DNA of 64,000 nt from Odoribacter sp. AF15-53 (GTDB lineage Bacteria > Bacteroidota > Bacteroidia > Bacteroidales > Marinifilaceae): positions 62,001 through 126,000 of the forward strand of contig NZ_QUHC01000003.1 of assembly GCF_003479425.1 (NCBI RefSeq), in the 5' to 3' direction. The notes beneath the pieces were generated by a model. The model had not been told where the DNA came from. It saw only the letters and a program-made list of their open reading frames with translations, and did not search any database. Position numbers and translations under genes: made by a program. Positions 25,591 to 34,550 of the stretch are shown piece after piece (position 1 is the stretch's first letter; each line of letters starts with the position of its first letter).

Positions 25591-26298
25591 ATGAACATTT
25601 CTATCAGTACGGCTCATAATGTTGATATTGACTACACTCCCGCGGGTGTTCTGGATCGTATTTTGGCAACAATGATCGACGGGGCGGTTCAACTCGGGAT
25701 ATTCCTTCTGGGTATAATGATTTTCGGACTACTCGATCTGCCCGGTTCCTCTACCTGGTATTTTATCCTGCTGACAGTAATTATCGCCTTGTATCATCTG
25801 GTTTGCGAATCGGTATTTCACGGGCAAAGCCTCGGCAAACTGACCATGCACATCCAAGTCGTGAAATTAAACGGCAAGAAACTCACCTTCTGGGATTGCA
25901 TGCTTCGTTGGATATTCCGGCTCGTGGATATCTCCATTTCAAGTGGCGCAATCGCCGTCATCTCGATCATGATCTCCAAACGAATGCAACGTCTTGGCGA
26001 CATGGCCGCGGGAACAACAGTCATCCGTCACGAAAAAGACGTTACCCTGAAACAAATGAGCGAATTCGAAGCCCCGGAAGAATACCAAGTCGTCTTCCAA
26101 CAAGCCTCGCTGCTTTCAGACAAAGACATCAAAATTATTAAAGAAGTATTACGGGAAGTACGTAAAAACAGTAATTACGCCCTTCTGGGTCCACTAACCA
26201 AAAAGATCAAAGAAATTACAGGAATCGAGACGGATATGATTCCCTTGGAATTTGTTGAAACAATTCTTAAAGACTACTCACACCTAGCAAACAATTAA
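25591..26298 (+). CDS. RDD family membrane protein
   Basis: A 235-residue protein with an RDD domain: opening IDYTPAGVLDRILATMIDGAV (the RxxAxxxD-type motif), three membrane helices in the first 140 residues (about 27-47, 55-75, 110-130), and the late RMQRLGDMAAGTTVIR stretch that names the family. The last ~80 residues are soluble and helical. ATG 25591 is chosen because MNISISTAHNVDIDY is the usual opening and a promoter box covers the upstream ATG. It is divergent from the SpoIIM-like gene by 86 nt, a pairing common in Bacteroidetes. Its role is unknown; some RDD proteins act as ion transporters. Confidence 0.88.
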   Translation: MNISISTAHNVDIDYTPAGVLDRILATMIDGAVQLGIFLLGIMIFGLLDLPGSSTWYFILLTVIIALYHLVCESVFHGQSLGKLTMHIQVVKLNGKKLTFWDCMLRWIFRLVDISISSGAIAVISIMISKRMQRLGDMAAGTTVIRHEKDVTLKQMSEFEAPEEYQVVFQQASLLSDKDIKIIKEVLREVRKNSNYALLGPLTKKIKEITGIETDMIPLEFVETILKDYSHLANN

Positions 26299-26329
26299 CC
26301 CAGCTCGACCTGCAATCATAATATAAGTC

Positions 26330-26355
26330 ACGGAGTCATTAAACTCCGTCACTCT
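26330..26355. terminator. Bidirectional terminator between RDD gene and deoC
   Basis: ACGGAGT (26330-26336) pairs with ACTCCGT (26343-26349) around a 6-nt loop, with CACTCTTTT following on the plus strand. It lies between convergent genes, 31 nt past the RDD stop and before the deoC stop. Confidence 0.6.
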
Positions 26356-26372
26356 TTTCAACTTTCAGTTGT

Positions 26373-27233
26373 CTATCGTTTCATCTCCTTGATGACATCC
26401 TCCAATAACTGGGATGTCCCGATTCGGAAATAAGCCGGGGTAAGCCATTGCTCTCCCAAGACATGTTTCACGATTGTCAGGTAACGAATCGCGTTCTGTA
26501 TTTTAGTGATCCCCCCGGCAACCTTGATCCCGACCATTTTTCCCGTCTGTGCATGGAACTGACGCAAAGCCTCGCAAATCACGTAAACCATCTCCGGCGT
26601 GGCATTCACGGGAACTTTACCCGTTGACGTTTTTATAAAATCCGCCCCTGCATAAGCACCGATCAACGAAGCATTAAACACGCTCTCGATCGTCTTCAAC
26701 TCGCCCGTTTCCAAGATTACTTTCATCACGACCCCGGCACACACTTTCCGGATGGCCACCAATTCATTATATACTTTCTCGTAATTACGCTCTAAAACAT
26801 CCCCCACAGAAATCACCACATCAATTTCATCCGCACCTGCGGCAATAGCTGCCTTACATTCAGCTAATTTTACCTCCAAGAAACTCTGGGCCGCCGGGAA
26901 ACAAGCCCCCACGATCGTCGTTTTAATCGGGGTTCCGGACAGACATTCCTTCACGATCGGGGTAAACCGGGGAAATACACATACCGATGCCACATCCGGC
27001 AACATATTCTTCTTTATTTTCTTCAACAATTCAGAAACAAAGGTCGTGATCGATTTCTCCGTGTCGGTAACTTTCAGTGAAGTATAATCCATACAAGAAA
27101 CACACAATTCGAAATTCTCGTTACAATAAGCCGGAGCTATTTCTTTCTCTATCACACCATCCAGCTCGAATTCAATCCGATCCTCTAAATTCGAATACCC
27201 GTAAATTGCTAACGTTTCTAATATATTTTCCAT
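26373..27233 (-). CDS. deoC: Deoxyribose-phosphate aldolase
   Basis: A 286-residue class I aldolase that cleaves 2-deoxyribose 5-phosphate to glyceraldehyde 3-phosphate and acetaldehyde in deoxynucleoside catabolism. The Schiff-base lysine lies in ADFIKTSTGKV (about 203-213) and the second essential lysine in GIKVAGGITK. Other family segments are VCVFPRF, GADEIDVVISVGDVL and MKVILETGEL. It is longer than the short bacterial DeoC (~220 residues) by an N-terminal extension of about 45 residues. It is divergent from mutS with a 222-bp gap. Confidence 0.94.
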   Translation of the reverse strand: MENILETLAIYGYSNLEDRIEFELDGVIEKEIAPAYCNENFELCVSCMDYTSLKVTDTEKSITTFVSELLKKIKKNMLPDVASVCVFPRFTPIVKECLSGTPIKTTIVGACFPAAQSFLEVKLAECKAAIAAGADEIDVVISVGDVLERNYEKVYNELVAIRKVCAGVVMKVILETGELKTIESVFNASLIGAYAGADFIKTSTGKVPVNATPEMVYVICEALRQFHAQTGKMVGIKVAGGITKIQNAIRYLTIVKHVLGEQWLTPAYFRIGTSQLLEDVIKEMKR

Positions 27234-27395
27234 ATAAGTACTTTATTAATCGGCTGTCCTCCATACCCGTCTGGAGATTAATACGAAAAAAATCTTCGAC
27301 AGGTTATCTTTCAACACCATCACTTCGTCCTTTTTAGCCTATGCAAAATTACGCAATGTTTACGAGGTTTTAAAACAAATCTCGATCAAATTATT

Positions 27396-27403
27396 TACTT
27401 TTG
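27396..27403 (+). promoter_or_regulatory. -7 promoter box (TACTTTTG) of mutS
   Basis: TACTTTTG matches TAnnTTTG exactly 52 nt before the mutS start codon. The nearest upstream T-run is TTTT at 27368-27371 with non-ideal spacing, so only the -7 element is well supported. Confidence 0.4.
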
Positions 27404-27455
27404 GGAGGCGAAAAGCAGCTATTAAAATTTAATAACAGATTATAAAGACAAGATA

Positions 27456-30071
27456 ATGGCAACAAAATCAGAAGAACAAACTCCGCTAATGCAACAATAT
27501 TACTCGGCAAAAGCTAAATACCCGGATGCAATTTTATTATACCGGATGGGAGACTTTTATGAAACCTTCGGTGAAGATGCCATTCTCACGGCAAAAATAT
27601 TGGGGATCACATTAACAAAACGTTCTCACGGTTCTCCGGGGGATGTCGAACTCGCCGGGTTCCCGTATCATGCCATCGACACGTATTTGCCCAAACTCGT
27701 CCGGGCGGGCCAACGAGTGGCTATCTGCGAACAACTGGAAGACCCGAAAAAGACGAAAAAGTTAGTAAAACGCGGGGTTATAGAACTCGTCACCCCCGGA
27801 GTTTCCTATAACGAGAACACCATTGATAATAAAAACAACGTCTTCCTGGCTGCCGTCTATTTCACGAAAACCAAAGCCGGACTATCTTTACTCGACCTTT
27901 CCACGGGAGAATTCCTGACAACGGAAGGAACTCCTGCCACGATGGATAAAATCCTGAACAGCTTCCAACCCAAAGAAGTCCTTTATCCGAAGGGATCGGA
28001 AGCCCGCTTTAACGAAATATTCGGGACAAAATATTACACTTACCCGATCGAGGAATGGTTTTTCGAAACGGAATCCGCTGCCGATCGACTCAAAAAACAT
28101 TTTGAAGTCGCTTCGTTGAAAGGATTCGGGATAGACAAAATGGATTGCGGGATATCAGCCGCGGGAGCCGTTTTGTACTATCTCGACATGACCAAGCATG
28201 AACTGGTGGGACACATCACCTCGATCGCCCGTATTGACGAATCGACCTGCGTGTTACTTGACCGATTCACGTTACGCAACCTTGAAATTCTGGACACGCT
28301 CCACGAGGGAGGCCGTTCACTGGCAGATATTATCGACAAAACCATTACTCCCATGGGAGGCCGGACCCTACGCCGTTGGTTATGTATGCCCTTGAAGAAA
28401 CCCGCCGAAATCAACGAACGTCTGGATATCGTCGAATGCTTCGTGCATCATGAAACGGAACGCCTGGAACTGGAACAAATACTCCGCACGATCGGCGACT
28501 TGGAACGTCTGGCTTCAAAGATCGCGGTCGGGCGTATCTCTCCGAGAGAAACCGTTCAACTAAAGATTGCTTTACAAGCAATCAAACCATTGAAAGAACA
28601 ATGTTTAGCAACAGGAAACGAAGTTCTCCAAAAATGGATGCAACAACTGGATAACTGCGAGTCCTTATGCGAAAAAATAGACCACGAAGTCCGGGAAGAC
28701 GCTCCCTCCATGCTAAATAAAGGTAATGTCATCGCCACGGGTGTAAATGCAGAACTGGATGAATTACGTGAAATCTCCTCTCACGGAAAAGAGCTGCTTT
28801 TAAGAATGCAACAACGTGAAATAGAGAACACGGGAATACCAACATTAAAGATCAGCTTTAATAACGTGTTCGGTTATTACATCGAGGTCACGAAAACACA
28901 CGTGAACAAAGTGCCGGATACCTGGATACGCAAACAAACCTTGGTTAACGCGGAACGTTACATCACCCCGGAATTAAAAGAATACGAAGAAAAGATTCTC
29001 GGTGCCGAAGACCGGATTCAAGAACTGGAAAGCGACATTTACAACGCTTTGTTAGCCGCCGCAGCCTCGTACATTAAACCGATACAACTGGATGCCCGTA
29101 TCATTTCTCACATCGACACGTTAATCTCTTTTGCCAACATCGCCATAACGAACAATTATCATCGGCCGGAAATCAATGACTCGTTCAACATCGACATAAA
29201 AGCCGGGCGCCACCCCGTGATCGAGCGTCAACTTCCCCCGGGAGAAAACTATATCGACAACAACCTTTACCTCGACAACGAGAAACAACAAATCATTATC
29301 ATCACCGGACCGAACATGGCCGGTAAATCCGCCCTCTTGCGCCAGACCGCGCTGATCGTGATCATGGCGCAAGCCGGATGTTTTGTTCCCGCGGCTTCGG
29401 CAAAAATCGGGTACGTGGATAAAATCTTTACCCGTGTCGGGGCTTCCGACAACATCTCCCTCGGTGAATCCACCTTCATGGTCGAAATGAACGAGGCGGC
29501 CAATATTCTGAACAATATCTCCGACCGAAGTCTGGTATTATTCGATGAACTCGGACGAGGTACCTCCACGTACGACGGTATTTCGATAGCCTGGGCAATC
29601 GTGGAATTCCTGCACGAGAACCCGAAAAATAGAGCCAAAACGCTATTTGCAACCCACTACCACGAACTGAACGAAATGGAACGTTCCTACCCGAAGATCA
29701 AAAACTTCAACGTGTCGGTGAAAGAAGTAAACAACAAAGTAGTCTTTCTCCGTAAACTCGTAAAAGGCGGCTCCAACCACTCATTCGGTATTCAGGTCGG
29801 CAAAATGGCAGGACTGCCGCAATCCGTGATCAAACGCTCCTCGGAAATACTGAAGCAATTGGAAAACGACCGCAACGCCAGCGGTTCGATCCAGAAAAAC
29901 GTTTCCAAGATCGGCAACGAACGGGAAGGCATCCAACTCAGCTTCTTCCAACTGGAAGACCCCGTGTTACTCCAAATCCGGGACGAAATCGCCGGACTGG
30001 ACATCAACAGCCTCACCCCGCTTGAAGCACTTAACAAATTAAACGAGATCAAAAAGATTACCGGAATTTAA
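27456..30071 (+). CDS. mutS: DNA mismatch repair protein MutS
   Basis: An 871-residue mismatch sensor ATPase of full length. The mismatch-wedging motif is [12 protein letters not shown] (about 31-42, Phe plus Glu). The lever and clamp domains follow, and the ATPase shows Walker [14 protein letters not shown] (about 620-632), the [14 protein letters not shown] signature, Walker [18 protein letters not shown] and the [11 protein letters not shown] loop; the C-terminal [18 protein letters not shown] segment is also typical. It works in the cytoplasm with MutL. It is monocistronic and followed by a palindromic intergenic element. Confidence 0.97.
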   Translation: MATKSEEQTPLMQQYYSAKAKYPDAILLYRMGDFYETFGEDAILTAKILGITLTKRSHGSPGDVELAGFPYHAIDTYLPKLVRAGQRVAICEQLEDPKKTKKLVKRGVIELVTPGVSYNENTIDNKNNVFLAAVYFTKTKAGLSLLDLSTGEFLTTEGTPATMDKILNSFQPKEVLYPKGSEARFNEIFGTKYYTYPIEEWFFETESAADRLKKHFEVASLKGFGIDKMDCGISAAGAVLYYLDMTKHELVGHITSIARIDESTCVLLDRFTLRNLEILDTLHEGGRSLADIIDKTITPMGGRTLRRWLCMPLKKPAEINERLDIVECFVHHETERLELEQILRTIGDLERLASKIAVGRISPRETVQLKIALQAIKPLKEQCLATGNEVLQKWMQQLDNCESLCEKIDHEVREDAPSMLNKGNVIATGVNAELDELREISSHGKELLLRMQQREIENTGIPTLKISFNNVFGYYIEVTKTHVNKVPDTWIRKQTLVNAERYITPELKEYEEKILGAEDRIQELESDIYNALLAAAASYIKPIQLDARIISHIDTLISFANIAITNNYHRPEINDSFNIDIKAGRHPVIERQLPPGENYIDNNLYLDNEKQQIIIITGPNMAGKSALLRQTALIVIMAQAGCFVPAASAKIGYVDKIFTRVGASDNISLGESTFMVEMNEAANILNNISDRSLVLFDELGRGTSTYDGISIAWAIVEFLHENPKNRAKTLFATHYHELNEMERSYPKIKNFNVSVKEVNNKVVFLRKLVKGGSNHSFGIQVGKMAGLPQSVIKRSSEILKQLENDRNASGSIQKNVSKIGNEREGIQLSFFQLEDPVLLQIRDEIAGLDINSLTPLEALNKLNEIKKITGI

Positions 30072-30090
30072 ATAACCTGTAAAACAAGCT

Positions 30091-30260
30091 AATTTACATA
30101 GAGGAGGCTGTCTGAAAAGTCAATTTACATAGAACTACCACCCCTAGCCCCTCCTTACACAGGAGGGGAAACCGCTTGGTAATCAACCTTCACCCTGTGT
30201 AAGGGGTTTCACTCACGAACTAACTCTCCCCCTGTGTAAGGGGGAGTTGGAGGGGGTAGT
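30091..30260. repeat. Palindromic intergenic element downstream of mutS
   Basis: A 12-bp direct repeat, AATTTACATAGA, at 30091-30102 and 30122-30133 encloses GGAGGCTGTCTGAAAAGTC, which resembles an insertion-element end. Next comes a C/G-rich imperfect inverted repeat: the left arm begins ACTACCACCCCTAGCCCCTC at 30134 and the right arm ends GTTGGAGGGGGTAGT at 30260. Internal inverted units (CACAGGAGGGG and CCCTGTGTAAGGGG) repeat inside. It has the form of a MITE or REP-like element and carries no coding capacity. Confidence 0.65.
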
Positions 30261-30283
30261 ATGTTTTCATAAAAAGAGACTTG

Positions 30284-30562
30284 TTAGACATAGCTTTTGA
30301 TTCTAGCCTTTAACTCTTCTTTCAATTCAGATGGGATATCGTTCCAATGCAAATCTAATAAAGCCCCTTCCAAAGAATAAAGATAATAGCATACAGGAAT
30401 TGTCTTTCCAGGATAATTCTCACGTATTCTTTTAAAAGCCTCGACAGATGTCATTTCCGCAAGATCAGCCAAAGTGAATATACCAATTTCATTAAGACAC
30501 TTTTCAATCGTCGCTCCTATATTCTTAGCTTTTCTTAAATCACTGCTTATCCTTAATTTCAT
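30284..30562 (-). CDS. TfoX C-terminal domain protein
   Basis: A 92-residue protein matching only the C-terminal, helix-hairpin-helix-like half of TfoX/Sxy: NIGATIEKCLNEIGIFTLADLAEM (about 14-37), then SVEAFKRIRENYP and YLYSLEGALLDLHWNDIPSELKEEL. The N-terminal TfoX domain, which is needed for competence regulation in proteobacteria, is absent, so a competence role should not be assumed. It starts 4 nt past the stop codon of the cyclophilin gene and is probably cotranscribed. Its composition is AT-rich compared with its neighbours. Confidence 0.87.
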   Translation of the reverse strand: MKLRISSDLRKAKNIGATIEKCLNEIGIFTLADLAEMTSVEAFKRIRENYPGKTIPVCYYLYSLEGALLDLHWNDIPSELKEELKARIKSYV

Positions 30563-30566
30563 AAAT

Positions 30567-31364
30567 TCATTTTGTTATTCTCTTTATCACCACATCCTTC
30601 ACCGGACGATCGAAATCATTCGTTTTAACGGCAGCGATTTTATCCAACACGTCCAGCCCCTCGATCACCTCCCCGAACACCGTGTATTGCCCGTCCAGAT
30701 GAGGGGTACCCCCGACGGTCGTGTAGGCTTCTTTTTGCAGTTCCGTCAGCACCAGTTCCTCGTTTACAAACAAACTGTCGCATTCCCGGGTCAACTTCTC
30801 GGATAAATCATTCAAAGCCCGCGTATCATTCGCTTCCTGCAAACGGGCGAAATCATCTTTATACTGATCCTTCATTTTCTCGTACAACGACACCTTACGC
30901 CTTTCATTGACACTTTTTACAACCGATTCCAAACGTTCGGGCGTGTACACCTGCCCCTGAACGATATAAAACTGCGCCCCGCTGGATTTACGTTCCGGAT
31001 TCGCATTGTCACCCTCACGAGCGGCGGCAAGAACACCTTTTTTGTGAAAATATTCCGGAACAAACTCCGCATCAAGCTGATACCCAACGTCTCCTTCCCC
31101 CAGCATCACGTCCGGCGCAGCATTCCTCGATGTCGGGTCACCTCCCTGTATCATAAAATGATTGATCACCCGGTGAAACAATAATCCGTCATAAAACTTT
31201 TCTCCCACCAGTTTCAGAAAATTATCCCGATGCTTCGGTGTCTTATCATACAAACGCACCTTGATATCCCCATACTCCGTGGATATCTTAACGATAGGCT
31301 CCGTCTCTTTCTTACACGAAGCTACAAACATTAAAATCAACAATAACCCGATTAATTTATTCAT
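30567..31364 (-). CDS. Cyclophilin-type peptidylprolyl isomerase, lipoprotein
   Basis: A 265-residue lipoprotein (lipobox Cys17, …MFVASCKKE) with a cyclophilin domain. The opening IVKISTEYGDIKVRLYDKTPKHRDNFLKLV, FYDGLLFHRVINHFMIQGGDP (catalytic Arg and the FMIQGGDP motif) and the late YTVFGEVIEGLDVLDKI are all diagnostic. An insertion of about 70 residues (around 155-220, SVNERRKVSLYEKMKDQYKDDF…) lies between the core strands. It would help fold proteins in the periplasm or at the outer membrane by prolyl cis-trans isomerisation. Confidence 0.94.
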   Translation of the reverse strand: MNKLIGLLLILMFVASCKKETEPIVKISTEYGDIKVRLYDKTPKHRDNFLKLVGEKFYDGLLFHRVINHFMIQGGDPTSRNAAPDVMLGEGDVGYQLDAEFVPEYFHKKGVLAAAREGDNANPERKSSGAQFYIVQGQVYTPERLESVVKSVNERRKVSLYEKMKDQYKDDFARLQEANDTRALNDLSEKLTRECDSLFVNEELVLTELQKEAYTTVGGTPHLDGQYTVFGEVIEGLDVLDKIAAVKTNDFDRPVKDVVIKRITK

Positions 31365-31480
31365 AATGATTCTGTTTCTAATTACAATTTAGCTCTTACC
31401 TCACAAAAATAAAGGAAAAAACTTTATTAACAATAAATTTGTTTGTATCTTGGCGTGATTAACCAAAAACGCTATCAAAC

Positions 31481-31906
31481 ATGAAAACAATTCTATTTTT
31501 CACACTTGCTATTCTAGCCGTCTCGTTTTCAGGATGCCAAAACAGCAAAACAAAAAATACCGACACAAAAAAAGAAACGGTTGTAAAAGTAGAAGCCCAA
31601 GCCACCCCGGCGAAGGACACGACTCAAACGCCCAAAGCGACTCTTCATATCGTTGATCCCGTGATAAAAGAGGCCCCCGAATATTTTCTTATAGGCGGTT
31701 GTTTCAGAATCAAGGATAACGCTGATCGCATGCACGAAACTCTTCATAAAGAAGGCTATGCTAACGCCTTAATCATGCCCTACTGCAAGGACCTTTACCT
31801 CGTGGCTTACGACGGGTACAAAACTCATGAAGAAGCCGTAAGCGCCGTGAGAAAAATACACAAGGTTCCCGGCAAAGAAGAAACTTGGATATACCAACTA
31901 AAATAA
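31481..31906 (+). CDS. SPOR domain-containing lipoprotein
   Basis: A 141-residue lipoprotein (Cys19 in SFSGCQNSK) with a Lys/Thr-rich linker (about 20-65) and a C-terminal SPOR-like domain of about 75 residues (YFLIGGCFRIKDNADRMHETLHKEGYANALIM… and VAYDGYKTHEEAVSAVRKIHK). SPOR domains bind denuded septal peptidoglycan, so an envelope or division role is likely. A TAAATTTG box (31434-31441) lies in the divergent gap to the cyclophilin gene. The next gene, 11 nt downstream, encodes a second protein of the same design. Confidence 0.85.
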   Translation: MKTILFFTLAILAVSFSGCQNSKTKNTDTKKETVVKVEAQATPAKDTTQTPKATLHIVDPVIKEAPEYFLIGGCFRIKDNADRMHETLHKEGYANALIMPYCKDLYLVAYDGYKTHEEAVSAVRKIHKVPGKEETWIYQLK

Positions 31907-31917
31907 ACGGAAACACC

Positions 31918-32415
31918 ATGAGACTCATTTTGTTCCTGTCACTCGTCACGCTGTCGGTGCTGGTCGGCTGCCAGCGTGATAAGATGAATTCCAAAGACTT
32001 GACCACCGTCAACGTGAAAAGAAGCCTCCCGGCCTCTCTTCCGGAAACAGGTACGCTCCCCGAAACCAAGGAACAACCGTCGGTACAAGCCCCCGAAGCG
32101 ACACGAACCTTAACCAAGGATACCCCTACTTCCCAACCCGAAACCACGAAGAAACAGAACACGGAACAAAACATCAAAAAAACAACTACCCGAAGCTACC
32201 ACATCATCGTGGCCAGTCACCCCCGGGAAGAACTGGCACAAAAGGACGTGGCCCAATTGAAAGCCAAAGGCTACACGAATGCCCAAATCATCACCAAGGA
32301 CGGGCGTTACCGCGTCAGTATCGCCAACAACACTGACAAACAAGAAGCCACGAAACAACGGAACGAGCTAGCCGAACAACTCGGGCAAAGCGATATATGG
32401 ATCATGCTTTATTAA
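31918..32415 (+). CDS. SPOR domain-containing lipoprotein (second copy)
   Basis: A 165-residue lipoprotein (Cys18 in SVLVGCQRDK) with a long Pro/Thr/Glu/Lys-rich linker (about 25-90) and a C-terminal SPOR-like domain (YHIIVASHPREELAQKDVAQLKAKGYTNAQIITKDGRYRVSI…). ATG 31918 is preferred over the in-frame ATG 31885, because only the former puts the signal peptide at the N-terminus. It is arranged in tandem with the preceding SPOR gene, a probable duplication. Its stop codon overlaps that of the convergent PAP2-like gene by 4 nt (TTATTAA…). Confidence 0.83.
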   Translation: MRLILFLSLVTLSVLVGCQRDKMNSKDLTTVNVKRSLPASLPETGTLPETKEQPSVQAPEATRTLTKDTPTSQPETTKKQNTEQNIKKTTTRSYHIIVASHPREELAQKDVAQLKAKGYTNAQIITKDGRYRVSIANNTDKQEATKQRNELAEQLGQSDIWIMLY

Positions 32416-33020
32416 TATAGAATACACACCACGGCGGTAGCCCCGTAGATATACCCGACATAAACCTGTGCGGGAGTATGCCGTTTCAGATACAGACGGG
32501 AAGAAGCCAGGATTCCGGAAGCCAGAATCAGAATTGGCAACAAATTAATCACTTCTCCCAAATATTTCATCCCCAAGATAAACACGAACCCGCACAAGGC
32601 CCCGATCGCCGTCATGTGCATGCTAATCTTCCAGCGGATCGTCACGATCATAAAACCGGAAAGCATAATCACCATGATCAGGTAAAACTGTCGCACGATA
32701 TTGGAATAAGGCAAGTTCCGGGAAAAATAAAAAACGATAAACGCCCCCACGATCGTTGCCAACACGGGGAACACCCGATCCTGCTTGTGCATCAAGCGAT
32801 AGTTCTCGATCAACCCCAACCACTTTAGCAATGGCAAACAGACCAGCGGGGTCAACGTCACCCCCAGCAAGGTCAACAGATAAGACATATTCTGTGTATA
32901 AGCTGGAACATACGAGAAAATCGTTCCGGAATTGAAGGTGATAAACAACACGTACAAAGGCAATAACAACGGATGAAACAAGATTGACACGGCAAAAGCG
33001 AGCACTTTCATATTTTTCAA
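32412..33020 (-). CDS. PAP2-like membrane protein with altered catalytic motifs
   Basis: A 202-residue protein with about six membrane helices in the arrangement of the PAP2 phosphatase superfamily. Remnants of the three motifs can be aligned: LMHKQDRVFP (like KxxxxxxRP), KISMHMTA in place of PSGH, and SSRLYLKRHTPAQVYVGYIYG for SRxxxxxHxxxD, where the Asp is replaced by Gln. It may be a divergent phosphatase or a non-catalytic member. It lies 9 nt after rpoN and is probably the last gene of an asnS-rpoN-PAP2 transcript. MKVLAF at residue 4 is an alternative start. Confidence 0.72.
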   Translation of the reverse strand: MKNMKVLAFAVSILFHPLLLPLYVLFITFNSGTIFSYVPAYTQNMSYLLTLLGVTLTPLVCLPLLKWLGLIENYRLMHKQDRVFPVLATIVGAFIVFYFSRNLPYSNIVRQFYLIMVIMLSGFMIVTIRWKISMHMTAIGALCGFVFILGMKYLGEVINLLPILILASGILASSRLYLKRHTPAQVYVGYIYGATAVVCILY

Positions 33021-33029
33021 TTATAGCAA

Positions 33030-34520
33030 TTAAACTTCCCGACGCAACCGGGCTACCGGGATATCCAACAACTGGCGATATTTTGCTATCGTTCTCCGGG
33101 CAATCTGATATCCTTTTTTATTCATTAATTCCACCAACTCGTCATCCGTGAATGGCTTGCGCTTATCTTCTCCATCCACGATATCCTTCAACACGTTCTT
33201 CAACTCGCCGGTGCTAACCTCCTCTCCACTATTGGTTGGCATACTCCCCGAAAAGAATTGCTTCAAAGAATAAATCCCGAACCATGTCTGTATATATTTT
33301 GAATTGGAAACTCTCGATATCGTGGAAACATCTAATCCGGTGATATCTGCTATATCCCGGAGAATCATCGGTTTCAACTTACTCTCGTCCCCTGTCTGGA
33401 AAAACGGCTTCTGGAACTGCACAATCGCCGTCATCGTCAGCATCAACGTGTTATTCCGTTGTTGCACCGCATCAATAAACGAACGGGCAGAACTCAACTT
33501 GTATTTCACGAAAGAAACCACCTCTTTCTTCTCCCTGGAATTTGAACTTTTCTGGTAATCTTCCAGCATATTGACATACGACTTGTTCAGCCTCAATTCG
33601 GGAATATCCCCCGTGTTCAAACTCAACTGTAACTCCCCGTCCACGATATCCAAGTTAAAATCCGGAATAATCTTCTCCGCCCCCGGAACCGAAGAATCGG
33701 AAATCTGTCCTCCCGGTTTGGGATTCAGTTTCAATATTTCGTCTATCGCATCCTTCAACTCCTCCTCCGAAATCTTCATCCGCTTGGAAATCTTCTCGTA
33801 ATGCTTCTTCGAAAACTCCTCGAAATAATTCTCCAGTATCACGCGGGCATTCACCAATGCAGGCGCAGACGATTCCAGTAGCCGTCGTTTCACCTGCAAC
33901 AACAGGCATTCCCGCAAATCCCTCGCTCCCACTCCTGCCGGTTCAAACCGTTGCACCACACGTAACAACGACTCGATTTTGTCGTCATCCACCTCCAAGC
34001 CGGCCCCGAATGCGAGATCATCCACAATATTCTCCACGTCCCGACGCAAATACCCGTCGTCATCAATATTCCCGATAATATACTCGCAAATCTTGCGATC
34101 TTGTTCACACAAATGCTGCGTACCCAACTGCTCCACCAGATTCTCCCGGAAAGAGATCCCCCCGGAAAGAATAAACTCCCGCGCATCATCATCTTTCGAA
34201 GCGTTCGAAGTCGTTAACTTATAATCCGGGATATCATCATCATCACTGATATAGTCGTCCAAAGAAAATTCATCATCCGAAGAACCGTAATCTTCCTCTT
34301 CTTGCGACGATTCATCATAATCGGTCTCCTCCCCGTCCTCCTTGATATCAACCTCCGGTTCCACCTTCTCCTCACCCTCTTCCAGAAGCGGGTTAGACTC
34401 CAATTCCTCCTTGATACGCTGTTCAAGTTGGTACGTGGGAAGCTCAAGCAGCTTTATCAGCTGAATTTGCAGCGGGTTAATCTTTAACCCCAATTTCTGT
34501 TGTAGATTCTGCTTGAGCAT
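33030..34520 (-). CDS. rpoN: RNA polymerase sigma-54 factor
   Basis: A 496-residue sigma-54. Region I is Gln/Leu-rich (LKQNLQQKLGLKINPLQIQLIKLLELPTYQ), region II is long and very acidic (about 50-110, with runs of Asp/Glu), then the core-binding region, and the C-terminal DNA-binding region ends with the RpoN box ARRTIAKYR at about 474-482. Sigma-54 needs AAA+ enhancer-binding activators; none is encoded in this window. It is 30 nt downstream of asnS on the same strand. Confidence 0.96.
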   Translation of the reverse strand: MLKQNLQQKLGLKINPLQIQLIKLLELPTYQLEQRIKEELESNPLLEEGEEKVEPEVDIKEDGEETDYDESSQEEEDYGSSDDEFSLDDYISDDDDIPDYKLTTSNASKDDDAREFILSGGISFRENLVEQLGTQHLCEQDRKICEYIIGNIDDDGYLRRDVENIVDDLAFGAGLEVDDDKIESLLRVVQRFEPAGVGARDLRECLLLQVKRRLLESSAPALVNARVILENYFEEFSKKHYEKISKRMKISEEELKDAIDEILKLNPKPGGQISDSSVPGAEKIIPDFNLDIVDGELQLSLNTGDIPELRLNKSYVNMLEDYQKSSNSREKKEVVSFVKYKLSSARSFIDAVQQRNNTLMLTMTAIVQFQKPFFQTGDESKLKPMILRDIADITGLDVSTISRVSNSKYIQTWFGIYSLKQFFSGSMPTNSGEEVSTGELKNVLKDIVDGEDKRKPFTDDELVELMNKKGYQIARRTIAKYRQLLDIPVARLRREV

Positions 34521-34550
34521 CCTTCCTAATTTACCTTATTGAATACTATT

